A DNA stretch of 64,000 nucleotides from Silicimonas sp. GTDB lineage: Bacteria > Pseudomonadota > Alphaproteobacteria > Rhodobacterales > Rhodobacteraceae. Made by a program: the position numbers and the translations under genes. Under the pieces are notes generated by a model, which saw nothing but the letters and a program-made list of their open reading frames with translations, was not told where the DNA came from and did not search any database. The stretch covers positions 58,610-122,609 of the forward strand of contig JAJEFO010000061.1 in the NCBI GenBank assembly GCA_022820365.1, read 5' to 3'. This document shows, in pieces, positions 17,015 to 25,500 of the stretch. Every line of letters begins with the position of its first letter. The stretch's first letter is position 1.

Positions 17015-18244
17015 TTAGTGGCGTTGAAGCAAGGCAATGCGGTTGGAATTGGTTCCCTTTGATCCGTTTGCCACCCCCCAGCAGTTCGCCGTTTTCGTGA
17101 ACTCTTGATCGTTCACCATGACGCCGAGGCGTTCGAACGGCAGACCCTCGGCGGCCAGCCAGACCAGCCGTTCGAGCAACACCTTGCCATTGCGCACTTC
17201 ACCGACCTCGAACGCGACGTATCCCCCGGGGCACAGGATGCGGGCCTGCTCAACCAGAACGCGACGAACCATCTCCGTCCACGCGTCTTCCGTGCGATGC
17301 ATGTCGATTGCAATTGCGTTTGGGTCAATGCCCGCAAACCAGCAACGCAGCCAGTTGTCGGCAGCATACTGCACGATGTCGAGGAACGGTGGCGAAGTGA
17401 CGGTCAGGTTGACCACACGATCGGGTATGCCCGGTACATCCCAAGCAACTCCGGTATGCAGACCCGAGCGAACCTGGCTTGGCGCGCAGCTGTCCCGAAG
17501 GAGGGACTTGGACTTCTTGAGGATCACTGCCGCAACGTCACGCTCAGGCGGAAGGGTGCCCAGTTTCTCGTTGATTCTTAGTTGGGCCTTGACGGATACG
17601 GCCTGGTTCGGCGGCATCGAACGACCTGAGAAGAATCCAGAGGAATGCCCGGAAAGTCGATTGATCGCCACCATGCGAATCCAGTCAGCCACCGGATCTA
17701 CTTCATCAGCATCGAATGGCGCGCGTTCGGCAATCCAGAGACGCAACGCTTCCAGCTTCCTGAGCGTCGCCGGGTGGTAGAATGCGAGCAGATCTTCGCG
17801 TTCTAGCACACCCCGCGACCAGTCGACCGACTTCAGTGCGGCATCCACCGCTTGAAGTGAGATTGCACGCAACCTGGGCCGCGTGAGCAAGACCGACAGC
17901 GGGTTGACGTCATTGCCGAATGCCTGCCGCTGCATCAGCGCCGCCTGCAGGGGAGTCGTACCGCGCCCCATGAAAGGGTCGAACACGATGTCGTCCGGCT
18001 TGGTGAGCCGAGCAATGAAAAACTCGGGCAACTGCGCCTTGAAGCAGGCCCGGTATGAAATCTCGTGAATCGAGTGAGCCTGACGCTGCCCTGCCGTCCA
18101 GAACTCGTTTGTTAGGTAAGGTACGCCATCCACTGTCTCGACAACTGTGCCTCGGCCGAATTCATCAAACCCAGCGAGCTGGTCGACGAAGACTTCGGCG
18201 GTTTTGGCAAACTGGGCCTGCTCAAAGAGGGACAGCTGGTTCAT
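17015..18244 (-). CDS. orphan DNA methyltransferase (N4-cytosine/N6-adenine class)
   Basis: 409 residues from ATG 18244. Two catalytic motifs are clear: FDPFMGRGTTPLQA near residue 88 (motif I, S-adenosylmethionine binding) and TVTSPPFLDIVQY near residue 283 (motif IV, catalytic loop). A TSPPF rather than DPPY core is more common in N4-cytosine methyltransferases. After motif IV come CPGGYVAFEVGEV and the C-terminal FTKTANCWGVANGSKGTNSN, typical of site-specific DNA-modification methylases. No restriction endonuclease gene flanks it, so it is either an orphan regulatory methylase or the remnant of a restriction-modification system. The adjacent parDE module suggests an accessory region. Recognition sequence unknown. 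Confidence 0.85.
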   Translation of the reverse strand: MNQLSLFEQAQFAKTAEVFVDQLAGFDEFGRGTVVETVDGVPYLTNEFWTAGQRQAHSIHEISYRACFKAQLPEFFIARLTKPDDIVFDPFMGRGTTPLQAALMQRQAFGNDVNPLSVLLTRPRLRAISLQAVDAALKSVDWSRGVLEREDLLAFYHPATLRKLEALRLWIAERAPFDADEVDPVADWIRMVAINRLSGHSSGFFSGRSMPPNQAVSVKAQLRINEKLGTLPPERDVAAVILKKSKSLLRDSCAPSQVRSGLHTGVAWDVPGIPDRVVNLTVTSPPFLDIVQYAADNWLRCWFAGIDPNAIAIDMHRTEDAWTEMVRRVLVEQARILCPGGYVAFEVGEVRNGKVLLERLVWLAAEGLPFERLGVMVNDQEFTKTANCWGVANGSKGTNSNRIALLQRH

Positions 18245-18549
18245 GGCAATTCTTGCATTCTCTTGCCCTAATTGCCCGCCACATACAAGATATAGTTGCA
18301 AATCGATATAGGCGTAGCAGGTTTAGGAGGGCGTTTCGAGCAACCGCGAAACCTACAGCGTGGTCAGCGGACAACGAAACAGTTGCAATTCTCAAATTCG
18401 GCGACGCGCAATTGGAGATTCTCTACGACCGGATGAACACGGTCGTACTCCGGGAAGACACCGCGTAGTCCGATCAGCAGGAGGTGCTCGATCGAAATGC
18501 TGCGACGCAAATTTCTCGAGTGGATTGCATTGCCAACTGCGCCGAGATA

Positions 18550-18564
18550 TATTCAAAATGAATA
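18550..18564. promoter_or_regulatory. palindromic operator candidate for parDE
   Basis: The perfect inverted repeat TATTCA-AAA-TGAATA lies 20 bases before the parD start. ParD-type ribbon-helix-helix antitoxins bind such palindromes to autorepress. The position fits. Confidence 0.55.
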
Positions 18565-18583
18565 CTTGTGCGGAGAAAAATCC

Positions 18584-18844
18584 ATGGCCAGCACATCAGT
18601 GAGTCTGGGACCCCATTGGGAAGGATTTATCAGAAGCGAAATCGAAAGTGGCCGCTACAAAAACATGTCTGAAGTCGTGCGGGCCGGATTGCGCGAACTC
18701 GAAGAACGCCGCGAAAAGCTGAATGCTCTGCGTGAACATTTGGTCACAGGTTACGAGCAAGCACAGCATGGTGAATTTGTTGATGATGCCTCGCCTGAGG
18801 ATATTGTCGCAAGGGCCAAGGCACGCGCGGCGACCAAGGAATGA
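18584..18844 (+). CDS. parD: ParD-type ribbon-helix-helix antitoxin
   Basis: 86 residues starting MASTSVSLG at ATG 18584, with GGAG ten bases upstream. The N-terminal beta strand and helices (SVSLGPHWEGFIRSEIESG, then YKNMSEVVRAGLRELEERRE) are the CopG/ParD DNA-binding fold. The C-terminal acidic tail (VDDASPEDIVARAKARA) is the toxin-neutralising part. The stop overlaps the toxin start by ATGA, so both are co-translated. A perfect palindrome just upstream is a likely autoregulatory operator. A longer in-frame extension exists upstream but lacks family similarity. Confidence 0.9.
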   Translation: MASTSVSLGPHWEGFIRSEIESGRYKNMSEVVRAGLRELEERREKLNALREHLVTGYEQAQHGEFVDDASPEDIVARAKARAATKE

Positions 18845-19140
18845 CACGAACCTATCGCCTGACGCCTGCTGCGCTCTCTGATCTCGACAAGATTGCTGAC
18901 TACACACTGTCGCAATGGGGCGCAGATCAGATGGAATGTTACATTCTGCAACTCACGAACAGATGCAATTGGCTTGCCCAAAACCCGCAGGCGGGTCGAC
19001 CGCGTAGCGACATCCACCTTGACTCTTTCTGCTATCCGGAAGGCAAGCATCTCATATTTTATTTGCAAGATTCTGTGGGGATCAGTGTCATTGGTATTCC
19101 GCATCAATCCATGGATGTCATTGCATATTTCGACCAGTGA
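18841..19140 (+). CDS. parE: ParE-type toxin
   Basis: 99 residues of the ParE/RelE superfamily: an N-terminal RLTPAALSDLDKIADYTLSQWG helix pair, central NPQAGRPRSDI, the HLIFYLQDSVGISVIGIPH beta sheet and a C-terminal end near residue 97. ParE toxins inhibit DNA gyrase. The sequence cannot distinguish gyrase poisoning from other targets in the superfamily. It starts four bases inside parD and is the second gene of a complete module. Confidence 0.9.
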   Translation: MTRTYRLTPAALSDLDKIADYTLSQWGADQMECYILQLTNRCNWLAQNPQAGRPRSDIHLDSFCYPEGKHLIFYLQDSVGISVIGIPHQSMDVIAYFDQ

Positions 19141-19449
19141 TCATCACAAATGGTCGAAAGCTCACATTCAAGATCATGGTTCCACTCCTCGTCTGCAAAC
19201 CCAAGTGAAAACATTGCCGCGGCAGGAGTGCATCTCCAACTGCATCCCGAAGCCTCTTCCGGTCGTCAAAGGGCATTTGTCAGATTGGCAAGACCGTGGC
19301 AGCGCAGATATATATGACAGGCTGGATGATCTTTGGCTGTTGCGCTCAAACATCCGGTGTTGGATTTCTCAAGGCTCCAGAGCGGTAATGACGCAAGCAC
19401 ACGAATCTGACCGGCGCACATTGAGTAAGGCTAGCGGCATACTCCTACG
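19141..19449. other. 309 bp without a gene
   Basis: Between convergent parE and the URO-D-like gene. No frame, RNA or strong hairpin recognised. Confidence 0.4.
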
Positions 19450-20772
19450 TCATTCCGGATTCTGACTTTCAAATCGCGCGCTCTGATATACCTCATCGAG
19501 GATGATCTCGACCAAGTCGAATTGCGACTGGCCGTTGATGTCCTCGAAGTAGATATGGCTCGGCCAGGACTGGCCCACGTGGTTATCCGCCGGCAGATCG
19601 ACCGTCTCGCAGACCCGCTTGACCGCAGCAACGTGTCGGCGCGCCTTTTCGGCGGTCTCCGCTTTGGCCACTTCCAGATCTTCGATGCTGTTGCGGTCGA
19701 TCTCGGGCGAACCGATGCCCACTGTCAGTGGCAGGTTCCGCTCGATCGCCTGCTGCTCATAGAAAGAGACGTCCACCCTGTCGGCCTCAAGCCGCATGAT
19801 GAAAAGCGGATTGACGCTGACCTTGGCATCGGTCAGTTCCAGAAGCCTGCCGCGCTCTGTCGGCGCGTCAGTCGAATCGCCACGGCCCCGGCGCCGCGAC
19901 ACACGGCGTTTCCTTGTCACCTCGGCGACGAAATCGCCGCGGTAGTTGTTATCGAACACTCGGTCCGCATAAGGCTTGTTCCGCAGCATGTGGCGGATCG
20001 AGCGGATCGACATATTTTGGCAGTTGTCCTGCCCGATGAAGAACGGCGAACCGGAGGCATCGGAAAGCTCGATCCAGCCATCGGGGAATAGTTCCAAATG
20101 ATGGTCCATCCACGGCCCCAGCACCGTATCGCCCAGATGATCAAGCATGGCATTGACCGTATCGGGTTCATTCACAACGTCCGCCAGAAGCGGCTCTTGT
20201 CCATAGATATCCGCCGCTAGGCTGTAAGGCGCCGAAATCTGCAATGTCGGTGCGGCCCCTGTCAGATCCTGTGTGGCCGCCAGGATGGCATCTACGGCTG
20301 CCGGGGTGCCGGTCGAAAAATCTGGCGTTTGCAATTCGTGCCAGTTGTCGCGCGTGATCAAAACCTCGTCTGGATCCGCGCCCGGAGGGAATCTGTCGGG
20401 GTACATCATCTTTTGGCCAAGCGGCTCGCAGGTCCAGGCATAAAGCGCCCAGGTCATATAGAACTTGTGAACCCCGAGAAGGCGCGAGACCGCTAGGTTC
20501 GCCCGTGCGTAGCGATAGGGATCGTTGTGATAGTAGTCGTGGGACTCGATGCCGTAGAGATCGAACAGGATCGCAAGGCCGAGCATGTGGACCGAGGCAG
20601 TGGAATGCACACGGTCGGCAGCGGTCAGCAGTTTGAAATTCGAGTCGAAGTCACCAGAGATGACCGCATCGAAAAAGCTGGTCAGTTCCTCTTTCGCGTC
20701 CGCATTGCCCGCCTGCCAGCGGCGCAGCAAGGAAAGCCCGCGCGGGAATGCATAATCCTCGATCCGTGGCAT
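19450..20772 (-). CDS. uroporphyrinogen-decarboxylase-fold protein
   Basis: 440 residues of the URO-D superfamily (TIM barrel that includes heme decarboxylases and corrinoid-linked methyltransferases). Typical pieces are the central PTLQISAPYSLAADIYG, the ELSDASGSPFFIGQDNCQN segment and conserved Asp/His residues in loops. It is longer than HemE (about 350) and lacks the N-terminal arginine motif of true HemE as far as I can see, so heme synthesis is unlikely. An arginine-rich insert (RKRRVSRRRGRG, about residue 295) is unusual. It is the last gene of a minus-strand catabolic operon, three bases after the TIM-barrel isomerase gene. A demethylase or decarboxylase role in that pathway is inference only. 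Confidence 0.7.
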   Translation of the reverse strand: MPRIEDYAFPRGLSLLRRWQAGNADAKEELTSFFDAVISGDFDSNFKLLTAADRVHSTASVHMLGLAILFDLYGIESHDYYHNDPYRYARANLAVSRLLGVHKFYMTWALYAWTCEPLGQKMMYPDRFPPGADPDEVLITRDNWHELQTPDFSTGTPAAVDAILAATQDLTGAAPTLQISAPYSLAADIYGQEPLLADVVNEPDTVNAMLDHLGDTVLGPWMDHHLELFPDGWIELSDASGSPFFIGQDNCQNMSIRSIRHMLRNKPYADRVFDNNYRGDFVAEVTRKRRVSRRRGRGDSTDAPTERGRLLELTDAKVSVNPLFIMRLEADRVDVSFYEQQAIERNLPLTVGIGSPEIDRNSIEDLEVAKAETAEKARRHVAAVKRVCETVDLPADNHVGQSWPSHIYFEDINGQSQFDLVEIILDEVYQSARFESQNPE

Positions 20773-20775
20773 GCG

Positions 20776-21603
20776 CTATGTTCCCGGACGCGACGTCATG
20801 TGCACCGCGGTCCTGCCCTTTGCAAGGCCAGCGTCTTCGCGGAATGTGTCGCGCCAAGACAATCCGTCCTCGGTTGCGCCAACAGGCCGGTATTCGCAGC
20901 CGATCCGACCAGCATAACCGCAGGACCGCATGGCAGGCAACAGATCGCCATAGTCGATCTCGCCGGGAAACGGTTCGGCCCGACCCTCTGCCGACGCGAT
21001 CTGCACGTGGCCGATATTGTCTGCATGCAAGCTGAAATTGGCCATCAGATCGCCACCCTCCCGGTAGATGTGATAGCAGTCAAACATGATCTTCAGCCGG
21101 GGATGCCCGATCTCTGAGATCACATCCGCAGCTTGTTCGATAGTACGCAGAAAATAGCCTGGCAATTGCTCGGCGCAGACCGGTTCGATCAGGATGGTTC
21201 GGTCGGTATGGCCCAGCGCGTGTCGCAAGGTCTTCAGGAAGGCCGCATGCGCAGCCTGCCCTAATGTCCGGCCCGCCAGCACATGGATCGCATCGGCATC
21301 GATATCCTCGGCGATCTCTATGGCCTCGTCGACATCCCTTTTCGCCTGATCGCCCTGGCCGGGAATGGCGGCACATCCAAAAGTCTCTTCCATGCAAACA
21401 TTGATGCCACCCACCGGCAACGCGGTTTGCGCCAGCACCTCTTTCAGTTCGCGGCGATCGGTTCTGCGCGCTTCGTCGTGAAACTCAACCGCGTCGAACC
21501 CGTGGATCGCAGCCTGCCGGATCCGGTCCAGGAATGGGAGGTCGCTCCACAGAAAACCTGTGTTCGCCGAAAATTCGTATCGATTCGCCTGTACAGGTTT
21601 CAC
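20776..21603 (-). CDS. hydroxypyruvate-isomerase-like sugar isomerase/epimerase
   Basis: 275 residues of the AP-endonuclease-2/xylose-isomerase-like TIM-barrel family. It opens RYEFSANTGFLWSDLPFLDRI as in Hyi-type enzymes. The two catalytic glutamates are plausibly those in RTILIEPVC (about residue 142) and GRIGCEYRP (about 237), with metal ligands in KIMFDCYHIYREGG. Relatives interconvert hydroxypyruvate and tartronate semialdehyde or epimerise ketoses. The start overlaps the dehydrogenase stop by ATGA and the product acts in the cytoplasm in the same pathway. The substrate is unknown. Confidence 0.85.
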   Translation of the reverse strand: MKPVQANRYEFSANTGFLWSDLPFLDRIRQAAIHGFDAVEFHDEARRTDRRELKEVLAQTALPVGGINVCMEETFGCAAIPGQGDQAKRDVDEAIEIAEDIDADAIHVLAGRTLGQAAHAAFLKTLRHALGHTDRTILIEPVCAEQLPGYFLRTIEQAADVISEIGHPRLKIMFDCYHIYREGGDLMANFSLHADNIGHVQIASAEGRAEPFPGEIDYGDLLPAMRSCGYAGRIGCEYRPVGATEDGLSWRDTFREDAGLAKGRTAVHMTSRPGT

Positions 21604-22724
21604 GGGATCAGCACTTCGCGCACCGTCGCAGCATCATTGAGACGGTCCATAGCAGCATTGAGGTCGTCAAAGCCGATCGTTCGGGACAACAGGCGATCCA
21701 CAGGCAGTTTCCCGTCGCGGAACAGCGCCAAGAATCGCGGAATGTCGCGCTTGGGCACGCAGCTGCCCATATAGGAGCCTTTCAGCGTACGCTCTTCTGC
21801 GGCAATGCAGAGATGCGACAGGGTGACTTTTGCCTCGGGCCCAGGCATGCCGGCCGTCACGGTGATGCCACCGCGGCGTGTGGCTTCAAAGGCCGTAGCC
21901 AAGGCCCGCGAAGAGCCCGCCGTCTCGACCGCGATATGGGCGCCACCCTGCGTGGCCTTGCGGATGTGTTCGACACAGTCAGTGTCGCGGGCGTTGACCG
22001 TCAAATGAGCACCGAGCTGTTTGGCAAGCTCCAGCTTCTCATTACTGAGATCAATCGCCGTGACATGCCCCGCGCCAGAAGCGATCGCGGCCAGCAGCGC
22101 ACTGAGTCCCACGCCGCCGAGACCGATCACTGCAATGCTCTCGCCGGGCATCGCGCCACCGGTGTTTACGACCGATCCGACGCCGGTGATCACGCCGCAG
22201 CCGAAAAGCGCAGCGTGTTCGAACGGAATCGACTTGTCGATCTTGACCAGCGCATCCTTCGGGATCACCGCATATTCCGCAAAGCCGGCGATGCCCGAGT
22301 GGTGATGTATGGCTTCGCCGTCCTTGTGTAGTCGGGTCGTGCCATCGCGCAGCACGGCCGCCGCATTGGCGCGGGTCGCAGGTTCGCACAAAGCCGGTCT
22401 GCCGACATGACACATTTCGCAATCGCCGCAGCTTGCAACATAGGTCGGCACCACATGGTCACCGATTTCGAACCCATTCACACCATCACCCAGTTCGACG
22501 ATTACGCCCGCTGCCTCGTGACCGATGACAATCGGCATCGGCTTGCCACGTTCGCCAGTGATGGCGACCAGATCGGAATGGCACAGACCTACGGCCTTTA
22601 TCTGGATCAGAACCTCGTCGGCTTTCGGAGGGTCAAGCTCGATTTCCTCGATGCGCAATGGCTTGCTGTCGGCGAAGGGCCGGGGCAAGCCGGATTGCCT
22701 CAAAACAGCGGCCTTGATCTTCAT
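21600..22724 (-). CDS. zinc-dependent alcohol dehydrogenase (MDR, class III-like)
   Basis: 374 residues of the medium-chain dehydrogenase family. The catalytic zinc Cys/His occur in VGLCHSD near residue 48 and GHEAAG near 69. The structural zinc four-cysteine loop is CGDCEMCHVGRPALC (about 95-109). The Rossmann motif is VIGLGGVGLSAL near residue 200. Length and the GCGVITG segment resemble class III/formaldehyde-type alcohol dehydrogenases. In this operon it probably oxidises an alcohol or reduces an aldehyde produced by the aminotransferase. It overlaps the isomerase gene; 44 bases separate it from the aminotransferase. Confidence 0.92.
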   Translation of the reverse strand: MKIKAAVLRQSGLPRPFADSKPLRIEEIELDPPKADEVLIQIKAVGLCHSDLVAITGERGKPMPIVIGHEAAGVIVELGDGVNGFEIGDHVVPTYVASCGDCEMCHVGRPALCEPATRANAAAVLRDGTTRLHKDGEAIHHHSGIAGFAEYAVIPKDALVKIDKSIPFEHAALFGCGVITGVGSVVNTGGAMPGESIAVIGLGGVGLSALLAAIASGAGHVTAIDLSNEKLELAKQLGAHLTVNARDTDCVEHIRKATQGGAHIAVETAGSSRALATAFEATRRGGITVTAGMPGPEAKVTLSHLCIAAEERTLKGSYMGSCVPKRDIPRFLALFRDGKLPVDRLLSRTIGFDDLNAAMDRLNDAATVREVLIP

Positions 22725-22768
22725 CTATTCCCTCCGGATCGCGACCTTAGCGCCAGCAGGCCGGGTGC

Positions 22769-24055
22769 CTAGGCAACCGCTTCCTCTAGCGCTGTTTCGA
22801 GAATATCCAACCCCTCGTGGACCACGTCCGACGGAGCCGACAGTGGCACTAGCAGGCGGATCACGTTACGGGCCGGCCCGGCAGATACGAGTATCAGGCC
22901 TTTCTTCAAGGCGATAGCCACCACCCGAGCGGTCAGGTCGCCGTCGGCCTCGCGGCTGTCACGGTTCTTGACCAGTTCAATTGCGTTCATGCAGCCTAGC
23001 GTCCGGACATCTCCGATACAATCGAGCGAATTGCGCTGTGCCATCTTGCGCAGCCGCGCGTCGATGACCTTGCCTAACTCCATGCCACGCTGCAGAAGGT
23101 TGTCCGCCTTGATGACATCCAGCACTGCAAGTGCGGCCGCACAGGCCAGCGGGTTGCCCCCGAAAGTCCCGCCCAGACCGCCTGGAGGCACCGCATCAAT
23201 TATGTCGGCCTTGCCAACGATGCCGGAAATCGGCAGCCCGCCCCCGATGCTCTTGCCGACGCAGGTCAGGTCGACGTCGATGCCGAAATGTTCCATCGCG
23301 AACATCTTGCCGGTCCGGCCCATTCCGGTCTGTATTTCGTCAGCGACAAGAACGATGCCATGCTCGTCGCAAAGCTCGCGCAGATAGTCCACGAATTCTG
23401 CGGTCGCAATATTATAGCCGCCTTCGCCTTGAACCGGTTCAAAGAACACTGCAGCGATCTGTTCGGGCGGGCAATCGCTGCGGAATAGAATGTCAAAGGC
23501 GCGTTTGGTGTCGTCTAGGCTGACGCCATGGAAATCGTCGGGAAACGGCAGTCTGTAGATCTCGGACGGGAACGGCCGGAAACCAATCTTGAACGGGACC
23601 ATTCGCGCGCTCAGCGCCATACCCATGTAGGATCGGCCATGATAGCCATTGGTAAATGTAATCAATGCCGGGCGCCCGGTGTGATAGCGGGCAATCTTGA
23701 CGGCATTTTCTACGGCCTCGCCGCCAGCCGAGAAGAACAGGGATTTCTTGGCAAAATCGCCGGGCAACAACGCGTTCACGCGCTCGGCCAGCGCGATGTA
23801 GCTTTCGTATGGAGTCACCTGAAAGCAGGTATGGGTCAGGCGGTCGAGCTGATCCTTGATCGCGTCAACAACCCGTTCGTCGCGGTGGCCGACATTCTGG
23901 CATCCGATTCCGCCGCAGAAATCGATATAGCGCTTGCCCTCGACATCCCAGATCTCGGCGTTTTCGGCCCTGTCCGCGATGAAAGTCGACGAGTAGGCGA
24001 TCGCCCTTGCAACCGCGCTGTCTCGGCGCGCTTCGAATTCTTGGTTGGTCGTCAT
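22769..24055 (-). CDS. class-III aminotransferase (GabT-like)
   Basis: 428 residues from ATG 24055 (a GTG four codons earlier is possible). It has the complete family pattern: DFCGGIGCQNVGHRD near residue 45, the cofactor phosphate-binding FFSAGGEAVENAVKIARY, TNGYHGRSYMGMALS, the Asp that contacts the pyridine nitrogen in VLVADEIQTGMGRTG, and the Schiff-base lysine in CVGKSIGGGLPISG. It most resembles 4-aminobutyrate and other omega-amino-acid aminotransferases, moving an amino group to 2-oxoglutarate or pyruvate. In the operon it would remove nitrogen from the imported compound or an intermediate and leave an aldehyde for the dehydrogenase. Confidence 0.9.
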   Translation of the reverse strand: MTTNQEFEARRDSAVARAIAYSSTFIADRAENAEIWDVEGKRYIDFCGGIGCQNVGHRDERVVDAIKDQLDRLTHTCFQVTPYESYIALAERVNALLPGDFAKKSLFFSAGGEAVENAVKIARYHTGRPALITFTNGYHGRSYMGMALSARMVPFKIGFRPFPSEIYRLPFPDDFHGVSLDDTKRAFDILFRSDCPPEQIAAVFFEPVQGEGGYNIATAEFVDYLRELCDEHGIVLVADEIQTGMGRTGKMFAMEHFGIDVDLTCVGKSIGGGLPISGIVGKADIIDAVPPGGLGGTFGGNPLACAAALAVLDVIKADNLLQRGMELGKVIDARLRKMAQRNSLDCIGDVRTLGCMNAIELVKNRDSREADGDLTARVVAIALKKGLILVSAGPARNVIRLLVPLSAPSDVVHEGLDILETALEEAVA

Positions 24056-24093
24056 GTCCCGGCTCACGCTGAATTGCTGGTTGGGGCGGCGGC

Positions 24094-24122
24094 CTGACCG
24101 GAGTAATGCATGCCCCGGTCAG
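24094..24122 (-). other. intercistronic hairpin after CUT1 binding-protein gene
   Basis: The inverted repeat CTGACCGG / CCGGTCAG with a 13-base loop lies 22 bases after the binding-protein stop. There is no T-tract on the transcribed strand, so it is a likely stabilising or attenuating element. Confidence 0.65.
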
Positions 24123-24143
24123 ATCCTTAGCTAAATGCAGGTC

Positions 24144-25391
24144 TCAGTTCGGCAATAGGTCGTTGACCTCTTCCACGAGCTCTTCCTGCAACGCCTCCAT
24201 ATCATCGGAATCGCCGGTCACGATAGACTCCAGACCGTCATAGATGACTTGGGTGATCGCGAGACCGTTGTCGCCGGGATATGCGATCCAGTCGCGCAGC
24301 AAGCCAGCCTGGCGAACTGCGGTGTGCTTATTGGGATTCTGCGCATAGAAGTCGGCCAGAAGATCGTTTGCGGCCTTGTTCGGCGGCATGTAGCCGGTAG
24401 TCTCTGCCACCATTGCTGCGCCGACACCCGAAGTTGCGAACTTGATGAACTTCCAGGCGGCTTCGATTTCTTCGGGGTCTTCCGAAGTGGATACGAACAT
24501 TACCGAGTTGCCGCCTGCCGGCAGACCCATGGGTGGCTGTCCCATGCCCGGGAACTCACCGGTCCTAACCTCGAAATCGCCCTTCGAACGTTCGATCGCG
24601 CCGACAGCCGAGGTCGACCAGAAGTGCATAGCGACCTCACCGGCTGCAAACGGCTTGCCCGCGTCGCCGACCGACAGGTTCAGCATGTTGCACTCGCGGA
24701 AGATCTTGCGCATCGTCTCCAGTGCGGCCAGTCCGGCCTCGCCGTCGAAGTTGATCATGCCGTCCTTCAGGATCGGCTCGCCCTGGCTCCACATCAGCGC
24801 CTGGAAGAACCAGTTGCCGGTGATGTTCCAGCCCCAGAAGATCGGGTTCCTGAACCCGGCTTCATGCAGCTTCTTGCAATTGTCGATGACCTCGTCCCAG
24901 GTTGTGGGCAACTCGGTGATGCCAGCCTTGCCCAGAGCATCCATGTTGTAGTATCCGACCGGAAGCGACACCGAGAACGGCAGCCCGTAGACCTCGCCGT
25001 CGAATGTGCCGAGATCCAGCATCGCCTTGTGATAGCCGTCCTTGGCGAAGTCGGGTTCATTCGCAATAAATGGCTCCATTGACTTGGCGATGCCCTTCGC
25101 AACCATCAGCGCCTGCCGGTTCAGGCCCTGGAACGTGACATCGGGCAGGTCGCCGGCGACGGCCTCGCGCAGAATTGTGTTGGTCGCGTCTTCGTAATTT
25201 TCGTAGGTCGCGCGGAATTTCACCTCGATGTCCGGGTGCGCCTTCGTGAATTCGGGCATCATCCGCTCGAACGTCACGTCAAACAGGGCGGAGTAGGGAT
25301 AGCCAACTTCGATCTCGATCGCGTTCGCAGCGGTTCCGGCGGCAGCAACCCCAACCGCCGCGATTGCCGCATAGGTTCGTTTCATTTTCAT
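24144..25391 (-). CDS. ABC transporter solute-binding protein, family 1 (CUT1, UgpB-like)
   Basis: 415 residues. A signal peptide (first 25 residues, ending ANA) follows a GAGGAG ribosome site. The mature protein has the SBP_bac_1 pattern: FTKAHPDIEVKFRATYENYE, GLPFSVSLPVGYYNMDAL near residue 130, AFAAGEVAMHFWSTS-type central region and AAWKFIKFATS near the end. UgpB-like proteins bind glycerol-phosphodiesters or sugars; here the ligand is open. It is the first gene of the transport block after the regulator-proximal ATPase and permeases on this strand, and it is followed by an inverted repeat before the enzyme genes. Confidence 0.9.
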   Translation of the reverse strand: MKMKRTYAAIAAVGVAAAGTAANAIEIEVGYPYSALFDVTFERMMPEFTKAHPDIEVKFRATYENYEDATNTILREAVAGDLPDVTFQGLNRQALMVAKGIAKSMEPFIANEPDFAKDGYHKAMLDLGTFDGEVYGLPFSVSLPVGYYNMDALGKAGITELPTTWDEVIDNCKKLHEAGFRNPIFWGWNITGNWFFQALMWSQGEPILKDGMINFDGEAGLAALETMRKIFRECNMLNLSVGDAGKPFAAGEVAMHFWSTSAVGAIERSKGDFEVRTGEFPGMGQPPMGLPAGGNSVMFVSTSEDPEEIEAAWKFIKFATSGVGAAMVAETTGYMPPNKAANDLLADFYAQNPNKHTAVRQAGLLRDWIAYPGDNGLAITQVIYDGLESIVTGDSDDMEALQEELVEEVNDLLPN

Positions 25392-25500
25392 TTTCGTATT
25401 CTCCTCTTATCGGTTTCGGAACCCAGCGTTTTCGACTCTTGGACGGGCCCCTTCTTTATCCGGCAAATTTTCGTCGGCACCGGAATCTCTGTGATTGGAT

